Assembly (NCBI GenBank): GCA_963812945.1
Contig: CAWEXD010000008.1
Location: 868,001 to 932,000 of the forward strand
Length of the DNA: 64,000 nucleotides
Source of the DNA: DASRDR01 sp963812945 [NCBI: uncultured Candidatus Rokubacteria bacterium]
GTDB taxonomy: Bacteria > Methylomirabilota > Methylomirabilia > Rokubacteriales
Reading direction: 5' to 3'
The translations under genes were made by a program, and so were the position numbers. Below are positions 25,447 through 34,075 of the stretch, piece by piece; position 1 is the first letter of the stretch, and each line of letters begins with the position of its first letter. The notes below the pieces were generated by a model, which did not search any database, was not told the DNA's origin, and was given only the letters and a program-made list of their open reading frames with translations.

Positions 25447-26093
25447 TCGCGGCCCAGGCGGAGCTGGCCGGGGAGCTCGTCCCGGTCGTCCGGCCCCGGC
25501 GGCGCCTGGGCCGCCAGGCCCGCGCAGCGCCGGACCCCCTCGGCCAGCGCCGGGCCCGGCTCACCCCGGCGCATGCCGGCCGCGATGTTGAGGACGATGT
25601 CTTCCCACTGGCCCGGGGTGACACGCCCGTCGAGCCCGCGGTCGGCCAGGACCACCACCCGGTGCTCGAACAGCGAGACGAAGATCAGGATTCCCGTGCG
25701 GTCGCGAGTCCGGAACACCTCCTCCTCGAGGAAGGCCCGCGTCGCGCGCTGATGAACCCGCTCCGCCAGCACCTCGGCGGGCACGAGGGCGCGACGGAGC
25801 GACGGGAAGACGAGCGGGGCGAGCCCGCCCAGCGCCGCGCCCGCCGCCGGCGGCAAGGCGATCCAGAGGGCGACGGGGCCGCCCCACACGTCGCCCGCCC
25901 ACCGGACGAGGGCCGCCAGGAGGCTCGCCGCGAGGGCGCCCAGCGTGGCCGCGCACCAGAGAGCGCGCAGGTACCGATCCGAGCGCTCGACGGCGTACGG
26001 GACGATCTCGCCAGCGCTCCGGGCTTCCGCCTCGCGCACGGCCGCCTCGATCGCGCGATGGTCGGCCGGGGAGAAGTATCGCTCGAGCGCCAC
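25443..26093 (-). CDS. TPM-domain membrane protein
   Basis: A 216-residue companion of the preceding protein. An N-terminal segment (YFSPADHRAIEAAVREAEARSAGEI) starts the split TPM domain, two membrane helices follow at about residues 44-65 and 72-95, and the domain resumes with TRDRTGILIFVSLFEHRVVVLADRG. This helix-interrupted form is the usual partner of YgcG-type proteins. Its last 4 nt overlap the start of the Gly/Ser-tailed gene, so the two are one transcript. TACACT at 26154-26159 (minus) is a candidate -10. Confidence 0.82.
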   Translation of the reverse strand: MALERYFSPADHRAIEAAVREAEARSAGEIVPYAVERSDRYLRALWCAATLGALAASLLAALVRWAGDVWGGPVALWIALPPAAGAALGGLAPLVFPSLRRALVPAEVLAERVHQRATRAFLEEEVFRTRDRTGILIFVSLFEHRVVVLADRGLDGRVTPGQWEDIVLNIAAGMRRGEPGPALAEGVRRCAGLAAQAPPGPDDRDELPGQLRLGRE

Positions 26094-26153
26094 GCGCCGT
26101 CAGACCTCCCGACCCGGCGTCCGACGACGCCCCGAACGCTTTCGGGCGGCCGA

Positions 26154-26204
26154 AGTGTACCACGCGGGTGACGGCGACCGCGGCGCGGCCAGGTGAGCTA
26201 GAAT
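26154..26204. promoter_or_regulatory. divergent promoter region
   Basis: TACACT on the minus strand (26154-26159) precedes the TPM pair. TAGAAT on the plus strand (26199-26204) lies 56 nt before the dehydrogenase ATG. Neither -35 is clear. Confidence 0.35.
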
Positions 26205-26260
26205 GCCCCGACGACCGCCACGGCGCGGTCCGCGTGCACCCCGAGCCACGAGGAGCGTCG

Positions 26261-27253
26261 ATGTCCCAGCCAGACCGCCGGATTCGCCTCCACGTCCAGA
26301 ACGATCCCCTGAGCCCGAACGACGCGGTCACGCCCGGGCGCTTCGCCCGGAGCGTTCGCCAGGTGCCGGCGCTTCGCCGGCGACTCAAAGTGACCTTCGG
26401 GGTCGATCCTCCGGCGCTGGAGGCGGGCCTCGCCGAGGCCGAGGTGCTGATCGCCGCGCACGTCGACGGCCGCGACCTCGCGGCGCGTGCCCCGAAGCTT
26501 CGATGGATCCAGTCGACCAGCGCGGGCGTCGAGAAGCTCGCCGCCCTCCTGCCGGAGGGAGTGGTCCTGACCAATGCGAGCGGCGTGCACGTCCCGAAGG
26601 GGGGCGAGTACGGGCTGACCGCGCTCCTCATGCTGAACCACGGCGTGCCCCACTTCGTGACGCGGCAGCGGGAGCGGGTCTGGGACCAGCTGTTCACGAC
26701 CCCGATCGCCGGGCGGACGGTGGTGATCGTCGGCGTGGGCCGCATCGGCGGGGAGGTGGCGCGGCTCGCGCGGCGGATGGGGATGCGCGTCCTCGGTGTG
26801 CGCCGGAGCGGCCGCCCCCATCGCTGGGTCGACCGGATGTTCACGATGAAGGGCCTCCGGGCGGCCCTGCGCCGCGCCGACTTCGTCGTGGTCGGCGCCC
26901 CGCTCACGCCGGAGACCCGCGGGCTCCTCGGCGCGAAGGAGCTCGACTGCCTGCCGCGCGGCGCGGGGCTCGTGAACCTGAGCCGGGGCGCCGTGGTCGA
27001 CTACGACGCGCTGGCCGCGAAGCTCTGGGCCCGCGAGCTGTCGGGCGCGGTGCTCGACGTGTTCCCCGAGGAGCCGCTCCCGCCCGAGTCGCCGCTCTGG
27101 TCCACCCCCAACGTGATCCTGAGCCCGCACTGCGCGGTGGACGACGGGCGGGTCTACGTCGACCGGTGCCTGGACATCTTCTTCGGCAACCTCCGGCGCT
27201 ACCTCGCGGGCCGGCCACTCCGGAACGTGGTCGACCGCAACCGGGGCTACTGA
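26261..27253 (+). CDS. D-2-hydroxyacid dehydrogenase (NAD-binding)
   Basis: A 330-residue oxidoreductase interconverting 2-oxo acids and D-2-hydroxy acids. The Rossmann motif is VVIVGVGRIGGEVAR, and the catalytic triad is Arg in VNLSRGAVVDYD, Glu in FPEEPLP and His in LSPHCAVDD. The N-terminal substrate domain is complete. The ATG at 26261 has AGGAG 5 nt upstream; an upstream in-frame ATG adds 31 low-complexity residues and is rejected. It resembles the ghrA/glyoxylate-reductase branch. It is followed closely by the YbaK-like gene. Confidence 0.9.
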   Translation: MSQPDRRIRLHVQNDPLSPNDAVTPGRFARSVRQVPALRRRLKVTFGVDPPALEAGLAEAEVLIAAHVDGRDLAARAPKLRWIQSTSAGVEKLAALLPEGVVLTNASGVHVPKGGEYGLTALLMLNHGVPHFVTRQRERVWDQLFTTPIAGRTVVIVGVGRIGGEVARLARRMGMRVLGVRRSGRPHRWVDRMFTMKGLRAALRRADFVVVGAPLTPETRGLLGAKELDCLPRGAGLVNLSRGAVVDYDALAAKLWARELSGAVLDVFPEEPLPPESPLWSTPNVILSPHCAVDDGRVYVDRCLDIFFGNLRRYLAGRPLRNVVDRNRGY

Positions 27254-27273
27254 CCGGCCCCGCGCCCCGTCCC

Positions 27274-27807
27274 ATGGCCGATGCGTCGAAGACCAACGCC
27301 GCACGGCTCCTGGAGGCGCGCGGCATCCCGCACCGGGTCCGCGTCTACGACGCCGGGCAGGCGTTCCACTCGGCCGATGAGGCGGCGACGCTCCTGGGGG
27401 TGCCGGGCGGCTCGGTGCTCAAGACGCTCGTCGTCCTGCGGGAGACCCCTGGGCGGCCGAAGCCCCTCCTGGTGCTGGTCCCCTCGGACCGCCAGCTCGA
27501 CATGAAGAGCCTCGGGCGGGCCCTGGGCGAGAAGCGGCTCCGCATGGCCAGTCAGCGGGAGGCCGAGCGGCTCACCGGCCTCAAGGTCGGGGGGATCTCC
27601 GCGCTGGCCGTCCGCGCGGGGGCGTTCGAGGTGCTGGTGGACGCGAGCGCGACGCGCTGGGGAGAGGTCCACGTGAGCGCGGGCGTCCGCGGCGTCGATC
27701 TCGGGCTGGCGGTGGACGACCTCCTGGCGGCGACGGGCGGGCGCCTGGTCGAGATCTCCGGGCCTGGCTCGATCGCGGGAGCGGGCGAAGAGGAGGCTTC
27801 GCGATGA
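27274..27807 (+). CDS. YbaK/EbsC-family aminoacyl-tRNA deacylase
   Basis: A 177-residue protein that probably hydrolyses mischarged tRNA such as Cys-tRNA(Pro). Family marks are [12 protein letters not shown], the conserved Lys in [28 protein letters not shown] and [12 protein letters not shown]. The length is normal for YbaK. It begins 20 nt after the dehydrogenase stop, and its own stop overlaps the next ATG (ATGA), so three genes appear co-transcribed. Cytosolic. Confidence 0.88.
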   Translation: MADASKTNAARLLEARGIPHRVRVYDAGQAFHSADEAATLLGVPGGSVLKTLVVLRETPGRPKPLLVLVPSDRQLDMKSLGRALGEKRLRMASQREAERLTGLKVGGISALAVRAGAFEVLVDASATRWGEVHVSAGVRGVDLGLAVDDLLAATGGRLVEISGPGSIAGAGEEEASR

Positions 27808-28190
27808 GCGAGCAGCTCGAGCGAAACAAGCAGACGGCCATGGCCTTCTACGACCTCATGTTCAACCAGGGCAGGCCGGCGGAGGCCGTCCGGGAGTACG
27901 TGGGAGACGTCTACATCCAGCACAATCCCGGCGTCGCCGACGGCAAGGAGGCGTTCATCGCCTTTTTCGAGAAGATGGCCCGGGAGCATCCCGGCAAGCG
28001 CGTCCACGTGAAGCGGGCGGTCGCCGAGGGGCGCTACGTCGTCCTCCATTGCCACCAGGAGTGGCCAGGGGACCAGGACTGGGCCGGCATCGACATCTTC
28101 CGCTTCGACGCCATCGGGAAGATCGTCGAGCACTGGGACGTGCTCCAGGTAATCCCGCGGGAATCCGCCCATGGCAATACGATGTTCTAA
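27804..28190 (+). CDS. NTF2/SnoaL-like protein
   Basis: A 128-residue cone-fold protein of the SnoaL-like polyketide-cyclase/NTF2 group ([55 protein letters not shown]). Such proteins are small enzymes or ligand-binding pockets with no fixed reaction. The start overlaps the YbaK-like stop by 4 nt. No other biosynthetic genes are present, so the substrate is unknown. Confidence 0.85.
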   Translation: MSEQLERNKQTAMAFYDLMFNQGRPAEAVREYVGDVYIQHNPGVADGKEAFIAFFEKMAREHPGKRVHVKRAVAEGRYVVLHCHQEWPGDQDWAGIDIFRFDAIGKIVEHWDVLQVIPRESAHGNTMF

Positions 28191-28289
28191 GGCTCGGCTG
28201 GAAGCACCTCCGCTCGGCGCAGCCAGGCGAGCATCAGGACTTCGTGGCCGGACCTTGACATGTGATCCACATGCATTTAGCCTTACGCC

Positions 28290-28520
28290 ATGCCCAAGAT
28301 GATCCAGATCCGTCACGTTCCGGATGACGTTCACCGAAAGCTCAAGGCCCGTGCTGCGCTGGCGGGCATGTCGCTGTCCGAGTACCTCTTGGCGGAAGCC
28401 CGCCAATCGCTCGAGCGACCGACTCGCGCGGAGATCCTCGACCGAATCGCGCGGCGGCGCCCGGTGGACCCGCGGGTGCCCGCCGCCGAGATCCTGCGAG
28501 GAGAGCGCGATCGGCGGTGA
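28290..28520 (+). CDS. antitoxin, ribbon-helix-helix (FitA/VapB-like)
   Basis: A 76-residue DNA-binding antitoxin. The N-terminal beta-strand MIQIRHVPDDVHRKLKARA and helices with AGMSLSEYLLAEA give a ribbon-helix-helix fold, as in FitA. The C-terminal part (PVDPRVPAAEILRGERDRR) is the region that usually blocks the PIN toxin through Arg contacts. Its stop overlaps the toxin GTG by 4 nt. It is expected to repress its own operon. Confidence 0.88.
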   Translation: MPKMIQIRHVPDDVHRKLKARAALAGMSLSEYLLAEARQSLERPTRAEILDRIARRRPVDPRVPAAEILRGERDRR

Positions 28521-28909
28521 TCGTTCTTGACGCCTCGGCAGTGGTCGAGCTGCTGCTCGGGTCGCCGCGAGGGGCCATCGTGCGCACCCGGATCGAGCGC
28601 CCCGACGAATCGCTGCACGCGCCGCACCTCCTGGACGTCGAGGTCGCCAGCGTCCTCCGACGCTACCAGCTCTCCGGAGAGCTGACCGCCGAGGATGGCC
28701 GTGAGGCGCTAGCGGACCTGGCCGGACTCGACATCGCACGCTATCCTCACGACCCGTTGCTTCCTCGGGTCTGGGAGCTGCGCACGGCCGTCACGGCTTA
28801 CGACGCCGTCTACCTGGCGCTGGCGGAGATTTTGGGGGCGCCGCTCCTCACCCTGGACCGGCGGCTGGTCCGCGCGCGGGGCCACGGCGCCCGTGTCGAG
28901 ATGCCGTGA
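28517..28909 (+). CDS. vapC: type II toxin VapC (PIN-domain ribonuclease)
   Basis: A 130-residue PIN-domain endoribonuclease. All four acidic Mg-binding residues are present: Asp5 in IVLDASAV, Glu42 in LLDVEVASV, Asp96 in TAYDAVYLA and Asp114 in LTLDRRL. GTG at 28517 overlaps the antitoxin stop (GTGA), the normal antitoxin-first coupling. VapC toxins cleave tRNA or rRNA loops; the target here is unknown. It is convergent with the gamma-glutamyltransferase operon, 39 nt away. Confidence 0.92.
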   Translation: MIVLDASAVVELLLGSPRGAIVRTRIERPDESLHAPHLLDVEVASVLRRYQLSGELTAEDGREALADLAGLDIARYPHDPLLPRVWELRTAVTAYDAVYLALAEILGAPLLTLDRRLVRARGHGARVEMP

Positions 28910-28948
28910 CGGCCGCCGTGCGATCCGCCTAGGGAGGAGGCTCGCCGC

Positions 28949-30607
28949 TCACCATCCCATGGCGTAGCCGTTGCGGCGGGGATCGGCGCCGCCCATGAGC
29001 CAGCCCGTCGCCGCGTCTCGAAGGATCGCCTGCACGCCGCCGACGCGCATGGACCAGGCTCCCATGACCTCGAGGCCGTAGCCGCGCGCGGCCAGCGCCC
29101 GGCGGGTCGCCTCGGGCACCCGCGACTCGATCCGCATCGTGTCGGCCGGGAGCTTGTCAATCGCCTCGTCGAGCCAGCGGAAGCGGGGCGCCCCGATCGC
29201 GTCCTGGACGTTCAGGCCGAAGTCGATCAGGTTGGCGAGGACCTGGACCGTCGTCACGAGGATGCCGTAGCTCCCCGGGGTCCCCACCGTCCCCCAGAGC
29301 TGGCCCCCGCGGAACAGCTGGACCGGCGCGACCGGCCACTCGTGGCGCTTGCCCGGCTGGACGACGTTCGGGTGGTTGGGGTCAGTGCTGGTCCAGTGGA
29401 GCGCGTTGTTCAGGCAGATCCCCGTCCCCGGGATCACGATTCCGCTCCCGAACCCGTTGCCGAGGCTCTGGGTCACGTTGACGGCCAGCCCGCTCGCGTC
29501 CATCGCGGCCAGGTGCGTGGTCGACGCACCGCTTCCGCCGCCGCTGCCGCCGGCCATCGCGACGGGCTGGCGCCGGGCCTCGAGGCGGGCCCGCATCTCC
29601 GCCCGCAGGGCCTCGGTGCGCGCCGCGCTCAGGAGCCGCTCGACGGGCACGTCCACGACGTCGGGGTCGCCGATGTGGCGGTGCGTGTCGAGCCGCGCGG
29701 CCCGCGCCGCTTCGGCGATGGTGGCGATGTGGTCCGGGCCCAGATGGTCGTGCGCGCCCAGGTTCCAGCCGGCCATGCCGTTGAGGGTCTGGAGCACCTG
29801 CAGCCCGCTGGACGGCGGCGCGGCGGTGAAGACTTCCACGTCACGGTAGGTCACGGTGAGCGGCTCCTCCCAGCGGAGCCCCTCCGGGTACGTCTCGAGA
29901 TCCCGGCGGGCCATCACCCCGCCGAGGGCGGTCACCATGCCGTCCCCGAAGGCGCCGCCGTAGACGACCTGGATTCCCTCGCGGGCGATCCGGCGGAAGG
30001 AGGCGGCGAGGTTCGGTTGGCGGAGCGACGTGCCCACGGCGGGCGTGCGGCCGTCGTGGAGATAGGTGCGGACCGTCTCGGCGTCGAGATGGGTCAAGTG
30101 CTCGTCGAACATCTGGCGATCGAAGCCCGTGAGCGGCGGGCCCGCCTCGGCCAGCTCGATCGCCGGCTCCAGCACGTCCCCGAGCGACAGCGTGCCGTGA
30201 TCGGCCAGGACGCGGGCCCATCCGGCCAGGTTGCCCGGGACCGCCACCGAGGAGGGGCCGCTCGTGTGGTTCGCGCCGTGGAGCCGCTCCCGGCTCACGC
30301 CCGACGGGGCCCGTCCGAGGAAGTTGAGGACCCGTGGCCGGTGGCCGGGGCGGGTGAGGACGAGCACCCCGCACCCGGCGAGGCCGGACATGTACGGCTC
30401 GGCGACGCCGATCGCCGCGGCGGTCGCGACCAGCGCGTCGACCGCGTTGCCGCCGCGCGCGAGCATCCGGAGTCCGGCGAGCGTGGCGAGCGGGTTCGCG
30501 GACGCCACCATGCCGCGCCGTCCGAGGGCGACGGGCCGGAGGCCGAAGCGCGTGGCGTAGGTTTCGTGGGGCGGGGGAGTCGTGTGCGCGGACGTCGGGG
30601 TTGTCAT
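28949..30607 (-). CDS. gamma-glutamyltransferase family protein
   Basis: A 552-residue Ntn-hydrolase precursor that cleaves itself before a Thr and then hydrolyses or transfers gamma-glutamyl or related amides. The predicted nucleophile is Thr363 in GASTTHLAAMD. Other marks are MLARGGNAVDALVATAAA near the N-terminus and GTPGSYGILVTTVQVLANLIDFG near the C-terminus. No signal peptide is visible, although many relatives are periplasmic. The ATG at 30607 has GGAGAGG just upstream and overlaps the stop of the hydratase-like gene, so it is the last gene of a four-gene operon. Confidence 0.88.
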   Translation of the reverse strand: MTTPTSAHTTPPPHETYATRFGLRPVALGRRGMVASANPLATLAGLRMLARGGNAVDALVATAAAIGVAEPYMSGLAGCGVLVLTRPGHRPRVLNFLGRAPSGVSRERLHGANHTSGPSSVAVPGNLAGWARVLADHGTLSLGDVLEPAIELAEAGPPLTGFDRQMFDEHLTHLDAETVRTYLHDGRTPAVGTSLRQPNLAASFRRIAREGIQVVYGGAFGDGMVTALGGVMARRDLETYPEGLRWEEPLTVTYRDVEVFTAAPPSSGLQVLQTLNGMAGWNLGAHDHLGPDHIATIAEAARAARLDTHRHIGDPDVVDVPVERLLSAARTEALRAEMRARLEARRQPVAMAGGSGGGSGASTTHLAAMDASGLAVNVTQSLGNGFGSGIVIPGTGICLNNALHWTSTDPNHPNVVQPGKRHEWPVAPVQLFRGGQLWGTVGTPGSYGILVTTVQVLANLIDFGLNVQDAIGAPRFRWLDEAIDKLPADTMRIESRVPEATRRALAARGYGLEVMGAWSMRVGGVQAILRDAATGWLMGGADPRRNGYAMGW

Positions 30608-31407
30608 CGGCCTCTCCATTGAGGTGTGCGCTTGTCCAGGAACGCGCGGACGCCTTCGCGAAAGTCCGCGCTGCCGTACGTCTCGGCGATCAGGTCGTCG
30701 ATGTCCGGCGGGGGGCGTACCGCCCGGAGGCGGCGAATCGCTTCCTTGGTGACCCGGAGCGTGATGGGGGCGTGCCCGGCCACCTCCGCGGCGAGGGCCT
30801 GGACGCGCGCGTCGATGGCCTCCGGCGCCACGATCTCGTGGAGGAGGCCGGCCGCCAGGGCGTCCTGCGCGCCGAGGAGCCGAGCCGTGAGGAGGAGGGC
30901 CGTCACGCGCGACGGGCCGACCAGCTCCACGAGGCGCGCGTACGCGTCGGCGGACAGGCAGTTGCCGAGCGTCCGCGCGATGGGCGCGCCGAAGCGCGCG
31001 TCCGGGGTCGCGATCCGGAGGTCGCACGCGGCGGCGATCCGGAGCCCGGCGCCGACCGCGAAGCCCTGGATCTGGGCGATGACCGGCTTCCGGACCGCCT
31101 CGAGACGGCCGATCCGCCGGTCGCCGTCCCGCTCGTAGGCGAGGCCGTCCGCCGCCCCTTCGAACGCCGGGAACTGACCGATGTCCGTCCCGGCCACGAA
31201 GGCCTGGCCGCCCGCGCCGCGCAGCACCAGCACCCGGATCGCGTCGTCGGCGTCGACCTCGTCACAGACCTCGGTGAGGCGCTCGTACATGCCCCACGTG
31301 AGCGCGTTCCGTGCCGCCGGCCGGTTGAAGGTCAGCGTCAGGACGGGCCCGTCGCTCGCGGTCAGGATCTCGTCGGTGCCCCCGGCTCGCGGCCCGGCCG
31401 GCGTCAT
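30604..31407 (-). CDS. enoyl-CoA hydratase/isomerase family protein lacking both catalytic Glu
   Basis: A 267-residue crotonase-fold protein. The oxyanion hole is intact (FVAGTDIGQF and IQGFAVGAGLRIA), so it should still bind an acyl-CoA. The two Glu that add water in classic hydratases are replaced: the Glu144-equivalent is Arg123 (GLRIA) and the Glu164-equivalent is Ile143 (FGAPIARTLG). It is therefore unlikely to be a hydratase; an isomerase, decarboxylase, lyase or hydrolase activity is more likely. It overlaps its neighbours by 4 nt on each side. Confidence 0.85.
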   Translation of the reverse strand: MTPAGPRAGGTDEILTASDGPVLTLTFNRPAARNALTWGMYERLTEVCDEVDADDAIRVLVLRGAGGQAFVAGTDIGQFPAFEGAADGLAYERDGDRRIGRLEAVRKPVIAQIQGFAVGAGLRIAAACDLRIATPDARFGAPIARTLGNCLSADAYARLVELVGPSRVTALLLTARLLGAQDALAAGLLHEIVAPEAIDARVQALAAEVAGHAPITLRVTKEAIRRLRAVRPPPDIDDLIAETYGSADFREGVRAFLDKRTPQWRGR

Positions 31408-32168
31408 CGGGCCGTCATGCCCCCGTCGATGACGAGCTCCGTTCCGGTCGCGAAGCGCGCGTCGTCGGAGGCGAGGTAGAGGATGCCGGGGGCGATGTCC
31501 TCGGGCTCGCCCAGCCGTCCGAGGGGCGTGAGGGCCGTGCGCTCCTCACGCACGCCGGGCTGAGCGTGGACCTCGGCGGTCATGGCGGTCTCGACGAACC
31601 CCGGGAACACCGCGTTGATCCGGATGCCTTCCGGCGCGTACTGGACGGCCGTCGCGCGGGTCAGGGCGCGGGCCGCTCCCTTCGACGCATGGTAGGCGGT
31701 GCTCCCCCGGCTCCCGACCATCGCGTAGATGGAGACGACGTTGACGATCGCGCCGCCGCCGGACCGGCGCATCGCGGGGATCGCGTGCTTCGTGCCGAGC
31801 ATGAGACCGGTGGCGTTGACGGCCATGGTCTGATCCCAGTCGTCCAGGAGGACGCGCTCGGCGACCGCCCGCGCGGGCCGCCCTCCGCGCCCCGCGTTGT
31901 TGACGAGGACGTCCAGCCGGCCACGCTCGCGCAGCACCGCCTCGATGACCGCCACCCACTCCGCCTCGACCGTGACGTCGAGGCGGTGGAACGCCGCGCG
32001 GCCGCCGTCGCGCACGATCTCGTCCGCGACCGCGCGGCCGCCCGGCTCCTCGACGTCCGCCACGGTCACCAGGGCGCCCTCGCGGCCGAACAGGCGGCAC
32101 GTCGCCCGGCCGATCCCCGACGCGCCCCCCGTGACGATCGCGACCTTCCCCGCGAGCCGGCCGGTCAT
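31404..32168 (-). CDS. SDR family oxidoreductase
   Basis: A 254-residue classical short-chain dehydrogenase. The cofactor motif is TGGASGIGRATC, with Asp in VTVADVEEPGG suggesting NAD over NADP. NNAGRGG, the catalytic Ser in NVVSIYAMVG and YHASK (Tyr and Lys) are all present. The C-terminal GTELVIDGGMTAR is typical. It is the second gene of the operon, overlapping by 4 nt on each side, and probably oxidises or reduces a hydroxy or keto group of the same substrate handled by the crotonase-like protein. Confidence 0.92.
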   Translation of the reverse strand: MTGRLAGKVAIVTGGASGIGRATCRLFGREGALVTVADVEEPGGRAVADEIVRDGGRAAFHRLDVTVEAEWVAVIEAVLRERGRLDVLVNNAGRGGRPARAVAERVLLDDWDQTMAVNATGLMLGTKHAIPAMRRSGGGAIVNVVSIYAMVGSRGSTAYHASKGAARALTRATAVQYAPEGIRINAVFPGFVETAMTAEVHAQPGVREERTALTPLGRLGEPEDIAPGILYLASDDARFATGTELVIDGGMTAR

Positions 32169-32515
32169 CGGAGCGGATCCCCCGGTGCCGGGTACGGCTC
32201 CCCGTCGGCGCCCACGATGACCTCGGTGCGGGCGATCGCCGATTCACGCAGCGGCGCGAGCGCCCGGAGCTCGGGGTCGGCCCGGTATGCCTCGAGCCCG
32301 GCGGCGCTCGCGAACGACACGAGGTGGATCTCGTGCGGGAGGGCGGCGTCGCGCGGCGAGCCGGTCGGGCGGATCACGCGCTCGATCCGGCCGCCGTGGC
32401 GGCCCATGATGCGGGCGGCCTCCGTCTCGAAGCGGCGGAACTCGGTCGCCCGCTCCGGATGGATGAAGAGCTGCACCAGGAGCAGGAGCGACTGCTGGGA
32501 GTTCGTCGTCGTCAT
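32165..32515 (-). CDS. small dimeric alpha-beta barrel protein (DUF1330-like)
   Basis: A 116-residue protein resembling the DUF1330/ABM group: VQLFIHPERATEFRRFETEAARIMGRHGGRIERV, then a strand with EIHLVSFASAAGLEAYRADPELRALA. Such proteins form dimers with a small cavity and act as monooxygenases, dehydratases or carriers. It is the first gene of the four-gene operon. The start at 32515 is chosen because the extra 23 upstream residues are unlike the family; the ribosome site is weak. Confidence 0.75.
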   Translation of the reverse strand: MTTTNSQQSLLLLVQLFIHPERATEFRRFETEAARIMGRHGGRIERVIRPTGSPRDAALPHEIHLVSFASAAGLEAYRADPELRALAPLRESAIARTEVIVGADGEPYPAPGDPLR

Positions 32516-32689
32516 GGCTGTTCCGCCGCGATCGGGTCGCGAGACGACAGTCTGACCGAGGACGCGAATCCCGACAAGCCCCACGGCCCGCCCCGAGCCT
32601 GACCGGCCCCGCAGAGCCGCGTGCTACGCTCGGCCCGTGCGGGATTGGGCGCGCTGGTGCCGCCGGGTGCTGGAGACACCCTGAGTGTC

Positions 32690-33607
32690 ATGAGTCCTCG
32701 CGACATGGCGCTCGCCGCCCTCACGTCGGTGGTGTGGGGCCTCGCGTTCGTCGCCATCAAGTTCGGGCTGGAGAGCTTCTCCGCCCCGCAGCTCGCGGCG
32801 GCCCGGTTCCTGATCGCCTGCGTCCCCGCCCTCTGGGTGCCCCGGCCGCGCATCTCGTGGGCGGCGATCGTGCTGATCGGGATGACGCTGTTCACGGGGC
32901 AGTTCCTGCTGCTCTTCTTCGCGTATACGCAGGGCATGCCGCCGGGGCTCGCGTCGGTGAGCCAGCAGATGCAGGCGTTCTTCACGGTCCTCCTGGCGGC
33001 CGTCTTCCTTCGGGACGTCCCGACCCGGCGACAGGGTCTCGGCATGGTCATCGCCTTTGCAGGCCTGGTCCTGATCGGATCGACGGTGGGAGGCGATCTC
33101 GAGCTGACCGCGCTGGGCCTCGCGCTGGCCAGCGCCTTCAGCTGGGCCGTGGGCAACGTGCTCGTGAAGCGCACGTCCAGCGTCCCGGTGTTCCCCCTGG
33201 TCGTGTGGGCCAGCCTCGTGCCGCCGGTGCCGGCGCTGCTGGTCTCGGGTCTCGCCGGCCAGGGGCCGTCCTTCATCGCGGCGATCCTCGGCGCCTCGTG
33301 GGTCAGCATCGCGGGGGCGGTCTACCTGGGCGCCCTTGCCACCGTGCTGGCTTACGCGACGTGGGGCGGTCTCCTCCAGCGATACCCGGCCGCCGTGGTG
33401 GCGCCGTTCGCGCTCATCGCGCCGTGTGCCGGCGTCCTCTCGACGGCGCTGGTCTTCGACGAGGTCTTCGGCCCGATGCGCTACGCCGGGATGGCCCTGA
33501 TCCTGGGCGGCCTCGCCGTCATCGTCCTGCCCATTGGAGAGAGGATCGGCATCCTGCGCGGGGTTGACGGCGTCGCGCGCGGGCGGCAAGGAGAAGGCAC
33601 GTCATGA
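32690..33607 (+). CDS. DMT superfamily EamA transporter
   Basis: A 305-residue inner-membrane protein with two EamA repeats and about ten helices. Repeat 1 begins LAALTSVVWGLAFVAIKFGLE and repeat 2 begins GLALASAFSWAVGNVLVKR. Relatives export amino acids or metabolites. The ATG at 32690 matches the family start; the ribosome site is poor, and a TACGCT-like -10 lies about 60 nt upstream. Its stop overlaps the next ATG, so it is coupled to the PPOX gene. Confidence 0.9.
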   Translation: MSPRDMALAALTSVVWGLAFVAIKFGLESFSAPQLAAARFLIACVPALWVPRPRISWAAIVLIGMTLFTGQFLLLFFAYTQGMPPGLASVSQQMQAFFTVLLAAVFLRDVPTRRQGLGMVIAFAGLVLIGSTVGGDLELTALGLALASAFSWAVGNVLVKRTSSVPVFPLVVWASLVPPVPALLVSGLAGQGPSFIAAILGASWVSIAGAVYLGALATVLAYATWGGLLQRYPAAVVAPFALIAPCAGVLSTALVFDEVFGPMRYAGMALILGGLAVIVLPIGERIGILRGVDGVARGRQGEGTS

Positions 33608-34020
33608 GGCTCGACGACAGCGCCATCCAGCAGTTCCTCGCCACCCAGGAGGTCGTCGTGCTGGCCACCGTCCAGGCCGACGGCGCGCCGCTGGCGATGC
33701 CCATGTGGTTCCTGCACGATTCGGCAACGCTGACGATGATCAGCGTCGCCGGCACGCAGAAGGTTCGCAACCTCAGTCGCGACCCGCGCGTGTGCGTGGT
33801 GGCCGAGGGTGGATCGGGTGCGGGGGACGTGCGCGGCGTGGCCGTCCACGGCCGGGCCGAGTTCCTGGACGACGGGCCCGAGCGGCGCGCGCTCGCGGAG
33901 CGCTTCGCGACGAAGTACCATCCGTACCTCGAGCGGCGCTGGGGCGGGCGAGCCATGCCCGCCGACCGCGTCATGTTCCGGATCGTTCCGGCGCGCGTCC
34001 GGGGCTGGGGACTCGGCTAG
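33604..34020 (+). CDS. pyridoxamine 5'-phosphate oxidase-like (PPOX class) protein
   Basis: A 138-residue split-barrel flavin- or F420-binding protein: FLATQEVVVLATVQADGAPLAMPMWFLHDSATL, then KVRNLSRDPRVCVVAEGG and a C-terminal FRIVPARVRGWG. This class reduces or binds small substrates with FMN, F420 or heme; the cofactor cannot be told here. It overlaps the EamA stop by 4 nt. It ends 55 nt before the convergent aminopeptidase. Confidence 0.85.
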   Translation: MRLDDSAIQQFLATQEVVVLATVQADGAPLAMPMWFLHDSATLTMISVAGTQKVRNLSRDPRVCVVAEGGSGAGDVRGVAVHGRAEFLDDGPERRALAERFATKYHPYLERRWGGRAMPADRVMFRIVPARVRGWGLG

Positions 34021-34075
34021 GGCGCGGGCCGGGGTCGTGGCGACGTCCGACGCGCGAGCGAGCCGTGGAGCGGGT

